Notes: generated by a model not told the origin, from the sequence alone. A DNA stretch of 5,520 nucleotides from Rubrobacter sp. (GCA_013815575.1 JACDFX010000163.1:1-5520); one strand, 5' to 3'. Positions 1-5,512 are shown, counted from the stretch's first letter. Translations and numbers: made by a program.

Positions 1-150
1 CTGATCGCCGGGATCGTCCCCGCGTACAACTCCGCGTTCGAGGTCTTGGGGATTACCGGGTTCTACGTCGCGCTGTTCGTCGGATCGGCGTTGTTGTTTC
101 GGCATGCCGCGAGGGGACGAACTCCCGCGGGCGCAGGGCCGGAGGGTTGA
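1..150 (+). CDS. C-terminal end of a membrane transporter-like protein (partial)
   Basis: Frame 1 is open from the window edge for 49 codons to a TGA at 148-150; the start lies outside the window. The visible tail begins LIAGIVPAYNSAFEVLG and continues into a hydrophobic stretch (about residues 18-34, FYVALFVGSALLF), followed by a short Arg/Gly/Pro-rich cytoplasmic-looking end. That pattern (loop, last membrane helix, short basic tail) fits the C-terminus of a multi-pass transporter such as an MFS or NCS1-type permease. The family cannot be fixed from so little sequence. It is the only convincing plus-strand gene. It converges on the minus-strand recombinase across about 540 bp of gene-free DNA. 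I see no strong terminator directly after its stop, only weak 4-bp stems around 160-195. Confidence 0.6.
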   Translation: MIAGIVPAYNSAFEVLGITGFYVALFVGSALLFRHAARGRTPAGAGPEG

Positions 151-692
151 CCCGCAGCCACGTCCGAGAGAATCGGGCATGGCCGCCCCTATTCACCGGA
201 GTGCGCGGAAGGAGAACTCTACGCCATTCATCATTCTGCATGGAAACGGGGCTCTCGGAGCACACCGACTCTTAATGTCTGCGACGCATGGGTGGAGATG
301 GCTTGAGAAGAAAAGACGGCCGCATGCCTTCGGTCAACCCCATTCCTAAGCCGTTCTCGAGTCGCAGAGCACGCTTTCGGGAGGCATTTTCCTGTCAGCG
401 TTACTCCGGCTACAGGTCGCACACATTGCGAGCAGGTCTGCTCGGAGCGTATCGGGCAGCCGAGCGCGTTCTCGGAAGCGGGCCCGGCACCCATGAGAGC
501 CGCCGATGGACCAGCATAGATACGTTTCATACTTTCGCTTGCTACCGGTAGCAGCGCAGTCCGCATAACCTCTCATCCGGGCGCATATTCGACGAGTGCT
601 CGGACGGTGAAGAATTTCTCCGTTTCTGCCAGGCCACGCTGCCGCCATACGGGGCGTTATTGTTGGCCGAGTTTGCCCTCATAGGAGGACCC
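151..692. other. Gene-free stretch between convergent genes
   Basis: No reading frame here looks like a real protein. The open frames on both strands (for example 231-566 minus and 288-551 plus) give Arg/Ser/Ala/Cys-rich translations without recognisable motifs and overlap each other. The base composition looks lower in GC and more even than in the genes on either side. It holds a perfect 14-bp palindrome (540-553) and a nested imperfect hairpin at 632-668 (outer arms GGCCA/TGGCC, inner CGCC/GGCG). The hairpin could help end transcription coming from the recombinase on the minus strand, but it has no clear T-tract. I found no tRNA, CRISPR repeat or recognisable transposase fragment. It may be an old insertion or the decayed edge of a mobile element. 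Confidence 0.5.
540..553. repeat. 14-bp perfect palindrome TGCTACCGGTAGCA
   Basis: The two 7-bp halves TGCTACC and GGTAGCA are exact reverse complements with no spacer. It lies alone in the gene-free stretch, about 140 bp beyond the recombinase stop codon. A protein-binding site for a dimer is possible. A palindrome of this length can also arise by chance in a window of this size, so no function is assigned. Confidence 0.35.
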
Positions 693-1784
693 TCACAGCC
701 TCCCGACCCCGGCCCTGGCGCGCTTCTCGTCGGAGAGAGCGTACTTCATGACCTGGGAGAGGTCGGAGTGGCCCATCAGCTCGGCCAGCTCCCGCACCTG
801 CCCGGGGTTGTCCTGCAGGTACCACGTCCCGAAGGTGCGCCTCAGGTCGTGGGGCTTTATCTCCGCCTTCTTTATGCCGCTCTGCCTGACCCACTTGTAG
901 AGGCGGCGCCTCAGGGTGTTCTCCGTCACCCTCCCCCCCTTCTCGTTCAGGAAGAGGTGGGGGGGAGGCGCCTCCCCTCCGGCCCCCCCGGCCGGGACCA
1001 ACCCGTCCCGCACCTTGAGATAGCGCTTCAGGCTCTTCCGCAACTTGGGGCTCATGGGCACGACGCGCTCCTTGTTGCCTTTGCCCCTGGCCACCCTCGC
1101 CTCCTCCTCGCCCCGAGAGAAGGACAGGTCTTCGAGCACGAGGGCCGTCGTCTCCTCTATCCTCAGGCCCGCGTAGACCATCATCGAGAAGGCCGCATGA
1201 TCGCGGGCGGCAAGCGCCCGCGCGACAGCGCGCTTCCTCGCCGCCTTCGGGTCGCCGGCCTCCGCGTCCGCCTCACCGGCGGCTGATGTATCTAATGTTA
1301 CTTGTTGGGCTATGGGGGAGAGGAGCATCTCGGCCTCGCGCTTGGTGAGGTAGCTCCTCTTGGGCGCCCTCTGGTGGAAGCGGACCTCGTCGAGGTCCTC
1401 GAAGGGGTTCCCGACCTTCAGCCTCCTGCGCAGCGTCTCGAAGAAGCTCTTCAAGACCGCCAGGTGGTTCTTGCGCGAGGAGTCGGCCATGCCGCGCGCG
1501 TCCCTGAGGTAGACGACGTAAGCCTCGACCTCGTCGGCGCCTACATCTGTATAGGGCGCGTCGACGGCGTGCTCGCCGCCGACCTGCTCCGCGACCCAGC
1601 GCTGGAAGAGCTCGAGCTTCTTGCGGTAGTCGTCCACAGTTCGCGCGGAGCGCCCGCCGGCGCGCTTGGCAGAGAGGAAGAAGTGGATCGCGTCCCCGAG
1701 GTGGAGCCCCTCGGGGCTTCCGGATGCCGACAGTGGCAGCGCCGGGGGCGCCGCCGGCCCGGTTGCCGTCTCCGCTTCGGTCAT
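693..1784 (-). CDS. Tyrosine recombinase / phage-type integrase (XerC/D-like)
   Basis: A 363-residue site-specific DNA recombinase, normal length for XerC/XerD-like and phage integrases. An N-terminal SAM-like core-binding domain spans about residues 30-120 (ending SSRKNHLAVLKSFFETL). The catalytic domain runs from about 145 to 355. All catalytic residues are visible: Arg208 in AGLRIEE, Lys235 in GKGNKER, His312 and Arg315 in HDLRRT, His339 in LMGHSD, and the nucleophile Tyr348 in MKYALSD, the usual nine residues after His339. It should cut and rejoin DNA through a 3'-phosphotyrosine. The ATG start is supported by GGGAGG (1794-1799) nine bases upstream. Residues about 160-190 form an Ala/Glu/Arg-rich insertion between the LTKREAEML helix and the Arg208 helix, beginning with a run of AT-rich codons. 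Whether it is a phage or island integrase or a cellular recombinase cannot be decided here, but its decayed, gene-poor surroundings favour a mobile-element origin. Confidence 0.93.
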   Translation of the reverse strand: MTEAETATGPAAPPALPLSASGSPEGLHLGDAIHFFLSAKRAGGRSARTVDDYRKKLELFQRWVAEQVGGEHAVDAPYTDVGADEVEAYVVYLRDARGMADSSRKNHLAVLKSFFETLRRRLKVGNPFEDLDEVRFHQRAPKRSYLTKREAEMLLSPIAQQVTLDTSAAGEADAEAGDPKAARKRAVARALAARDHAAFSMMVYAGLRIEETTALVLEDLSFSRGEEEARVARGKGNKERVVPMSPKLRKSLKRYLKVRDGLVPAGGAGGEAPPPHLFLNEKGGRVTENTLRRRLYKWVRQSGIKKAEIKPHDLRRTFGTWYLQDNPGQVRELAELMGHSDLSQVMKYALSDEKRARAGVGRL

Positions 1785-1819
1785 ACCCCCGGCCTCCCTC
1801 GGATCGCTCTCGTGCAGCT

Positions 1820-1845
1820 TATCTACATAATCTTACACGGTACAA
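1820..1845 (-). promoter_or_regulatory. Candidate promoter of the recombinase gene
   Basis: On the minus strand a TTGTAC box (1840-1845) is followed, after a short 14-bp spacer, by TAGATA (1820-1825). Transcription would then begin near 1813, giving a leader of roughly 28 bases with the GGGAGG ribosome-binding site at 1794-1799. The spacer is shorter than the usual 16-18 bp, so the pairing is tentative. The area is strikingly AT-rich for this window, which supports a regulatory role. One arm of the 12-bp inverted repeat (1827-1838) fills almost the whole spacer. Confidence 0.3.
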
Positions 1846-1919
1846 GGGGCGTTTTCCGCTTGAGTACGCGGTTTCGGTCGAACGGCGCACGCCGGGCGGC
1901 TTTGCGTGTGTAAGATTAT
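1827..1919. repeat. Perfect 12-bp inverted repeat with 69-bp spacer, upstream of the recombinase
   Basis: ATAATCTTACAC at 1827-1838 is matched exactly by its reverse complement GTGTAAGATTAT at 1908-1919; both flanking bases mismatch. The arms are AT-rich islands in GC-rich surroundings. The left arm sits between the candidate -35 and -10 boxes of the recombinase. The right arm contains the stop codon (1916-1918) of the DUF6429-like remnant. Two distant identical arms beside an integrase gene resemble arm-type binding sites or paired operators that allow looping. That reading is inference; the repeat itself is seen directly. Confidence 0.75.
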
Positions 1920-2089
1920 TCTAAAATGCGGGGCTTTTGGGCGGCGGGAGCGGAAGGCCCCCACGGGGCGGACGCGAACCGTCTTCGGAAGGCCTCTCGG
2001 CCGCGGCGCTTCCCTTCGTCGGTGAGCGCCACGGACTTGGCCTTGCTCCTCGGGTCGGAGATCGGCCCCCGCCCGTGCAGTCGGTCCCC
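1916..2089 (-). pseudogene. DUF6429-like protein remnant (C-terminal part only)
   Basis: Directly after the TGA of the zinc-finger gene, the same frame stays open for 57 codons to a TAA at 1916-1918. Its first part reads DRLHGRGPISDPRSKAKS, then VALTDEGKRRGREAFRRRF. This closely resembles, from memory, the C-terminal half of the small DUF6429 family (a typical form is LDRLHEKGLISDP.NKAKSVVLTEEG followed by a helix ending LF). The family's N-terminal helices and the usual W-x-x-LDRLH lead-in are absent, and no ATG, GTG or TTG start precedes the conserved part within the fragment. The tail after RRRF (ASAPWGPSAPAAQKPRILE) is probably non-conserved. The function of DUF6429 is unknown to me. It appears to be a truncated gene, expressed if at all only by readthrough of the upstream TGA. 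Family assignment is by pattern memory, not a search. Confidence 0.6.
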
Positions 2090-2359
2090 TCAGTCGTCCG
2101 GCGCCTCGTAGGAGCTGCCGACCAGAGTGAGATCGTCGGTCTCCTCGCGCGAAAGCTTGCGTCGGATCTTCTCGAAGCGCCTGACCGTCTCCTCCGGGTA
2201 GAGCCTCTCTCCGCAACGCCGGCACACCAGGGCGTCGACCTGCAGGCGGGCGGTGTCCGTACCGCCCCGGAGCAGCTTTTCGACCCGCTTCTCCACGAGC
2301 TCTCCGCCGCATACCGGGCAGACCTCGAACGCCTCCTTGAACCTCTCTTCTAAAGCCAT
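2090..2359 (-). CDS. YgiT/MqsA-type zinc-finger protein, probable antitoxin
   Basis: An 89-residue protein with two CxxC pairs: Cys14/Cys17 in CPVCGGE and Cys46/Cys49 in CRRCGER. This is the zinc-binding fold of the N-terminal half of the MqsA (YgiT) antitoxin. The following ERLYPEETVRRFEKI is the typical end of this domain. The rest (about 65-89) is a short charged tail ending SSYEAPDD. No helix-turn-helix domain follows, unlike full-length MqsA, so this looks like the compact single-domain version. The ATG lies 2 bp after the DUF4258 stop, with a GAGGAGG ribosome-binding site (2371-2377) inside the end of that gene, so the two are almost certainly co-translated. By analogy with mqsRA it would bind and neutralise the upstream protein; that is inferred from family and gene order. 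Its TGA is followed in frame by the DUF6429-like remnant. Confidence 0.88.
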   Translation of the reverse strand: MALEERFKEAFEVCPVCGGELVEKRVEKLLRGGTDTARLQVDALVCRRCGERLYPEETVRRFEKIRRKLSREETDDLTLVGSSYEAPDD

Positions 2360-2361
2360 CT

Positions 2362-2679
2362 CTACGATCTCCTCCTCGTCTTCCAGTCCGGCTCCCAGCG
2401 CGCCGGCTCTGGCCGGTACACGGTTACCACAACCGCAAAACCGCTCTCCCTATTGTATGCCCAGACGCTGTGGACCGGCTCGCCTCCGAAGGTGTCCCCG
2501 TACACCAGGCAGCTCGGGTAGGGACTGTCCGTGGGGTACTCTTCGATGATCTCGCCGTGCACCAGCGAGAAGTAGACCTCGTCGAAAGACAGCACGTCGG
2601 CCTCGGCCTCTTCGTCGGCGTGGTCCGTAATCAGGACCTTGCCCTCCCCGATCGACCGGATGAGATCCTCGATTCTCAT
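2362..2679 (-). CDS. DUF4258 protein, probable toxin of a toxin-antitoxin pair
   Basis: A 105-residue protein with the full layout of the DUF4258 family: an N-terminal ITDHADEEAEAD motif (His20), then GEIIEEYPTDSPYPSCLVYG (residues 42-61), a strand with PVHSVWAYN (68-76), and a closing TVYRPEPARWEPDWKTRR (86-103). Family members are small basic-strand proteins generally considered toxin-like, possibly RNases related in fold to MqsR/RelE; catalysis is not proven from sequence. A Met start at 2677-2679 is supported by GGTGAG (2686-2691) six bases upstream. The gene lies 46 bp after the SWIM protein and 2 bp before the YgiT zinc-finger gene, the toxin-first order of mqsRA. No direct terminal repression element was recognised before it. 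A non-toxic housekeeping role cannot be excluded. Confidence 0.87.
   Translation of the reverse strand: MRIEDLIRSIGEGKVLITDHADEEAEADVLSFDEVYFSLVHGEIIEEYPTDSPYPSCLVYGDTFGGEPVHSVWAYNRESGFAVVVTVYRPEPARWEPDWKTRRRS
2371..2377 (-). promoter_or_regulatory. Ribosome-binding site of the zinc-finger gene, inside the DUF4258 gene
   Basis: GAGGAGG on the minus strand, 11 bases before the ATG at 2357-2359. It is embedded in the last codons of the DUF4258 reading frame. This is the strongest ribosome-binding site I noted in the window and would favour high production of the probable antitoxin relative to the probable toxin, whose own site (GGTGAG) is weaker. Confidence 0.7.
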
Positions 2680-2707
2680 TCGATGCTCACCACCCGGGTC
2701 TCCGGAG

Positions 2708-2727
2708 GAAGCGGGGGGGTTCGCTTC
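2708..2727 (-). other. Small hairpin at the SWIM gene stop codon
   Basis: GAAGCG (2708-2713) and CGCTTC (2722-2727) form a 6-bp stem around an 8-base loop of mostly one base type. The arm nearer the SWIM gene overlaps its TGA (2726-2728). It stands in the 46-bp gap before the DUF4258 gene. It has no T-tract, so it is more likely a processing or attenuation element, or chance, than a terminator. Confidence 0.25.
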
Positions 2728-4468
2728 ACCTCAGCCCTTCTAGCAGTTTCACGAAGTTGCGCTTGCGTTTGTACTCGGTGCGGATCAGCTCGAGGTACTC
2801 CTCGAACTCCTCCTCGCGGTCCAATCTCCGCATGAGATCGCCCACCTTCGCGAGCAGCTCGCAGGCCTCCTTGTAGGCGGCGCCATTGGTCTGCTCTATC
2901 AGCGGCTCGATCCTGCTTTCGTAGACGGCCAGCGCTTCCTCCGGGTGCTCCTCTTCTCGGCGGGCGGCAAGCTCGAGCCACAGGTTCTCTGAGCAACCGC
3001 CCTCCTGCGCCTCCCGCCAGGCGGCCTCGATGTCGCCCTCCCACAGAAAGATCCGTACCAACTCCGAGTGATCCACCGGCAGCGAGAGGTAACTCTGTTT
3101 GGATTCTTCTTTCCTCCTCGCTGTGTCTTCGCGCAGGAATTCCAGCGCTTTGTTGCGCCACTGCCCCCATCGGCCGGCGCGCTCGGCGTGCTGCTTTAGC
3201 TCTTCGTAGCTTTCGAGGCGGGGAGATTTGGCAAAGTGCGGCCATATAAGCCGTGTGGCTTCTTCGTGACGACCCCTGTGATGGTACTGCCGAGCTACAA
3301 ACTCGCGCAACCCCGGATGCCTGTTGTTGGGAAAGACCCACATCGCTTCCTCGGCCCACTCGAGGGCCTTCTCGCTCTGGCCGGCTTCGGTGTAGATGCT
3401 TGCGATCCTGAGGTACCGGTGCGGTCCGGAGAGGTCCCTGCTGATCACGGCTACCAGCTTCTCTACGTCTCCCTTTTGCCGGGCCAGAGCCTCCATGACG
3501 TGGGTTATGCGAGAGCGCTTCCCATAGTGGCCCTGCGGGTCTTTCTCCCCGGGACCGAGCACGGGGAGTTGTGCCCACCGCTCCTCGGCAAGCCTCCCGT
3601 ATTCGGCCAGTCCTTCCTCTTCCAGCACGTCGGCGTAGGTTATCGCCGCCTCGAAGAAGGTATCGTGGTGGCCGCCAACCTCCCAGTCGAACAGCCGCCG
3701 CGCCAGCGCTTTTGGATCCGGCTTTAGTTCTTTGCAGGCCGCATGATGGATCTCTTCCAGTCCCTCCAGGGCCTCACCGACGTAACCTTCCGCATCGTAG
3801 TCCATAGCGCCCTCGGCAGCCTTGAGAGCGTACTGGCAGAGATCGAGCGTTTCTTCGCCGTGCCCTTCCTTCAAAAGCTCGGCCACGGACTCGAGTACAT
3901 CCTCGATGCCCCGGGTGAAGTCCGCTACCGACCCGTAGCCCAACAGTTCACCCGGTCGGAAGGCATCGTCTATGGCCTTCCGGAAGGTGGCGAGGTCTAC
4001 CCCTTCGGGTCCCATGCGCGCGGCCCACATGAGCAGCCTTCCACGCAGCCGCTCGTTCTCCATGGCCTGCTCCAGGAGAAGACGCACCAGCACACCCTTG
4101 TCCTGCTCCTCAAGGAAGCTCCCCAGCCCTTCCATGCTGAGACCTTCCTTCCCACCCTCCGCCGGCCGCCTCTCCCCCGCTCCCTTCTCGAGTCGGGCAA
4201 GCCCCACGGCCACGCAGTGCTTGCAGAAGAGCCCGTCCTCCCCCACCGGGCAACTGCACGAGTAGGAGAGCCCGCCGTTTTCCTTTGCCCGGAACCTCAC
4301 CCGGTACTCTTGGGTGCCGATCACCCTGGCCGTAAGGAATCCTTCGTGCTCGACGAGGGAACGTACCGCCCCGCGGCGGTAATAGTCCTCACCCCGCTCG
4401 AAGAAGCGCCCTCCTGCGAGCTCCAGCAGCAGATGCTGGTCGAAGGCGTTGGCAAAGTAGGAGTCCAC
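2726..4468 (-). CDS. SWIM zinc-finger protein with TPR-like helical repeats
   Basis: A 580-residue protein. Residues about 8-95 form a SWIM module: the lead-in LAGGRFFERGEDYYRRGAV, a strand-rich segment (LTARVIGTQEYRVRF), then the zinc ligands Cys71, Cys73, Cys82 and His84 in the CxCx8CxH pattern. SWIM domains bind zinc and are thought to contact DNA or proteins. The rest is mostly helical; LRIASIYTEAGQSEKALEWA (354-372) is TPR-like, and several similar helix pairs follow up to about 560. The end, RKRNFVKLLEGL, is typical of bacterial SWIM-family proteins of this size. No enzyme motif is visible. The start is GTG at 4466-4468, since an in-frame TAG lies 9 bp upstream (4478-4480); no clear ribosome-binding site precedes it. 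It probably heads a transcript continuing into the DUF4258/YgiT pair 46 bp downstream. Its role is unknown; a scaffold or DNA-associated adaptor is a guess. Confidence 0.9.
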   Translation of the reverse strand: MDSYFANAFDQHLLLELAGGRFFERGEDYYRRGAVRSLVEHEGFLTARVIGTQEYRVRFRAKENGGLSYSCSCPVGEDGLFCKHCVAVGLARLEKGAGERRPAEGGKEGLSMEGLGSFLEEQDKGVLVRLLLEQAMENERLRGRLLMWAARMGPEGVDLATFRKAIDDAFRPGELLGYGSVADFTRGIEDVLESVAELLKEGHGEETLDLCQYALKAAEGAMDYDAEGYVGEALEGLEEIHHAACKELKPDPKALARRLFDWEVGGHHDTFFEAAITYADVLEEEGLAEYGRLAEERWAQLPVLGPGEKDPQGHYGKRSRITHVMEALARQKGDVEKLVAVISRDLSGPHRYLRIASIYTEAGQSEKALEWAEEAMWVFPNNRHPGLREFVARQYHHRGRHEEATRLIWPHFAKSPRLESYEELKQHAERAGRWGQWRNKALEFLREDTARRKEESKQSYLSLPVDHSELVRIFLWEGDIEAAWREAQEGGCSENLWLELAARREEEHPEEALAVYESRIEPLIEQTNGAAYKEACELLAKVGDLMRRLDREEEFEEYLELIRTEYKRKRNFVKLLEGLR

Positions 4469-4600
4469 GGAACCGATCTACCAAACCCGCCGATCGTAAC
4501 CACTTCGAACTCGTACCCCTTCTGCCGCAGTGTCGAGGGTTTGACGGCCAAGGAGATCCGAGGAGGTTCCGCCCGCTTCGTCGGTTTCGGCGAGGACGCC

Positions 4601-4619
4601 CCGGCCGCCACGCGGCCGG
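4601..4619 (-). terminator. Strong GC hairpin after the exonuclease gene
   Basis: CCGGCCGC (4601-4608) and GCGGCCGG (4612-4619) are perfect complements around a 3-base loop: an 8-bp all-GC stem. It lies 33 bp beyond the exonuclease stop on the minus strand, in the 184-bp gap before the SWIM gene. There is no T-tract after it, so a classical intrinsic terminator is not shown, but hairpins without T-tracts are common behind genes in GC-rich actinobacteria. It is the main evidence that the exonuclease may be transcribed separately from the SWIM gene. Confidence 0.4.
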
Positions 4620-4652
4620 CCACCGCCGACTTCCTGCGTACTTCTCGCCCGA

Positions 4653-5237
4653 TCAAGCACCTTCGGCCATCCACTCTATCAGGCGCAGCGTGGCCCTGGC
4701 GTCCCCGATGGCCGTGTGGTCGCCGCCCACCAGCTTCTGGTTTTTGTGGCCGCCTCTCTTCGAACGCTCCCCCACGTAGGCCGCGAACGCGCGCATCGCG
4801 CACTCCCAGGGGGGGAGCTTGCCGGCCAGCGCCGCCCGCGCCCCAAGGCGCCCCACCGCAGCTTCCCACACCCTGCGATCGTAGGGGGCGTTGTAGACGA
4901 CCACCCGCTTGGCCCACAGCGCATCCAAAAGATCCGGGTAGACCTCGACGAAACGCCTCTGCCCCATGAGGCTTCTTGCGGTGTGGCCGTGGACGCGCGA
5001 CGCCCCGGGGTCCACGGGGCACGAGGGTTTGATCAGCGAGTCGAACAGGGTTTCTCCCCGGCAGGATACGACGCCGATCTCGACGAAGTCTATGGGGGTG
5101 CCGAGGCCGGTGGTCTCCGAGTCGAGGACCACGAAATCTCCACCGGACAAGAGAGAGCGCGCCCACCGGACGGCGTCCTCGCGGCCGCCCATCCGCCCGG
5201 GAGTCGCCTTCGTCCGTGTGCCGCCCGAGCTAGTCAT
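4653..5237 (-). CDS. DnaQ-like (DEDDh) 3'-5' exonuclease
   Basis: With the ATG at 5235-5237 the protein has 194 residues. Motifs, numbered from the chosen start: Exo I VVLDSETTGL with Asp39 and Glu41; Exo II VYNAPYDRR with Asp120; Exo III DHTAIGDARAT with His174 and Asp179. This complete DEDDh set predicts a two-metal 3'-5' exonuclease of the DnaQ/RNase T class. It is a stand-alone domain without a polymerase, so roles in DNA repair, RNA trimming or clearing invading nucleic acid are all possible. SRVHGHTARSL after Exo I and WECAMRAFAAYVGE between II and III match the family. The start is uncertain: a GTG at 5274-5276 extends it by 13 unconvincing residues, and a Met at 5190-5192 would begin right before the conserved REDAVRWARSLL. 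AGAAGAAGG abuts the chosen ATG. The SWIM gene follows after 184 bp. Confidence 0.9.
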   Translation of the reverse strand: MTSSGGTRTKATPGRMGGREDAVRWARSLLSGGDFVVLDSETTGLGTPIDFVEIGVVSCRGETLFDSLIKPSCPVDPGASRVHGHTARSLMGQRRFVEVYPDLLDALWAKRVVVYNAPYDRRVWEAAVGRLGARAALAGKLPPWECAMRAFAAYVGERSKRGGHKNQKLVGGDHTAIGDARATLRLIEWMAEGA

Positions 5238-5257
5238 CCTTCTTCTATGTTCGCACG

Positions 5258-5452
5258 ATGCGGATACCACGGCCACCCCGACCCCGCCACGACCGGCGCG
5301 CAGAGAGGACGATCCTCGAGACCACCGGCCACCCCCATCTCCCCCACTTCGGCGAATGGTGCCCGAGAAACGGGGGATCCGTACCCTTCGGAGGTTTCGC
5401 CGAGGCGCTCACGAGCGATCCTCGCGGCACCGGATACGCCTACAAGGCGTAA
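5258..5452 (+). CDS. Doubtful small hypothetical protein
   Basis: A 64-codon plus-strand frame from ATG to TAA. The first 17 residues are Pro/Arg-rich and not protein-like; the second part (LPHFGEWCPRNGGSVPFGG and on to GTGYAYKA) has a more normal composition and mostly G or C in third codon positions. I recognise no family and see no ribosome-binding site. It would be divergent from the exonuclease with only about 20 bp between starts, or would overlap it if the exonuclease begins at 5276. The last codons form a hairpin (5435-5451). It could be a small gene, a fragment of one, or simply non-coding DNA; I lean to the last. Confidence 0.2.
   Translation: MRIPRPPRPRHDRRAERTILETTGHPHLPHFGEWCPRNGGSVPFGGFAEALTSDPRGTGYAYKA
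5435..5451 (+). other. Hairpins near the right edge
   Basis: TACGCC (5435-5440) and GGCGTA (5446-5451) form a perfect 6-bp stem with the 5-base loop TACAA, followed at once by AAAAC. A second possible stem, AAACGG (5452-5457) with CCGTTT (5468-5473), lies directly after it. Together they could end transcription in either direction, but no clear T-tract is present on the plus side. Confidence 0.25.
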
Positions 5453-5512
5453 AACGGGCGCCGTGGGCCGTTTCGGGGGTCCCGGACGGCCGGCGGAGCC
5501 CGAGGACGGCCG

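Noticed and set aside
231..566. 111-codon minus-strand frame in the gene-free stretch
   Set aside because: The translation is rich in Arg, Ser and Cys, lacks motifs and hydrophobic periodicity, and overlaps equally long frames on the other strand. No support for a gene.
660..1913. Two plus-strand open frames (208 and 203 codons) opposite the recombinase
   Set aside because: They lie antisense to a recombinase with an intact catalytic set; their Leu/Gly/Val/Pro-rich translations mirror the codon bias of the real gene.
1827..1919. The 12-bp inverted repeat as a dif-like XerC/D site or a transposon's terminal repeats
   Set aside because: A dif site has two 11-bp arms around a 6-bp centre, not a 69-bp spacer. 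The interval between the arms is too small to hold a transposase gene, and no flanking target duplication is seen.
2090..2092. The TGA of the zinc-finger gene as a sequencing error or selenocysteine codon
   Set aside because: The protein already ends in a family-typical tail (SSYEAPDD), the following frame belongs to a different family, and no selenocysteine insertion hairpin was recognised after the codon.
2676..3578. 300-codon minus-strand frame inside the SWIM gene
   Set aside because: It lies in another frame of the SWIM gene on the same strand, with an Arg/Gly/Ala-rich translation and no motif. The SWIM frame explains the sequence.
3743..4969. Long plus-strand open frame of 408 codons opposite the SWIM and exonuclease genes
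   Set aside because: It overlaps two genes with clear domain motifs on the other strand, its translation is Pro/Arg/His-rich in the second half, and it shows no recognisable domain. It is an antisense shadow of GC-rich codons.
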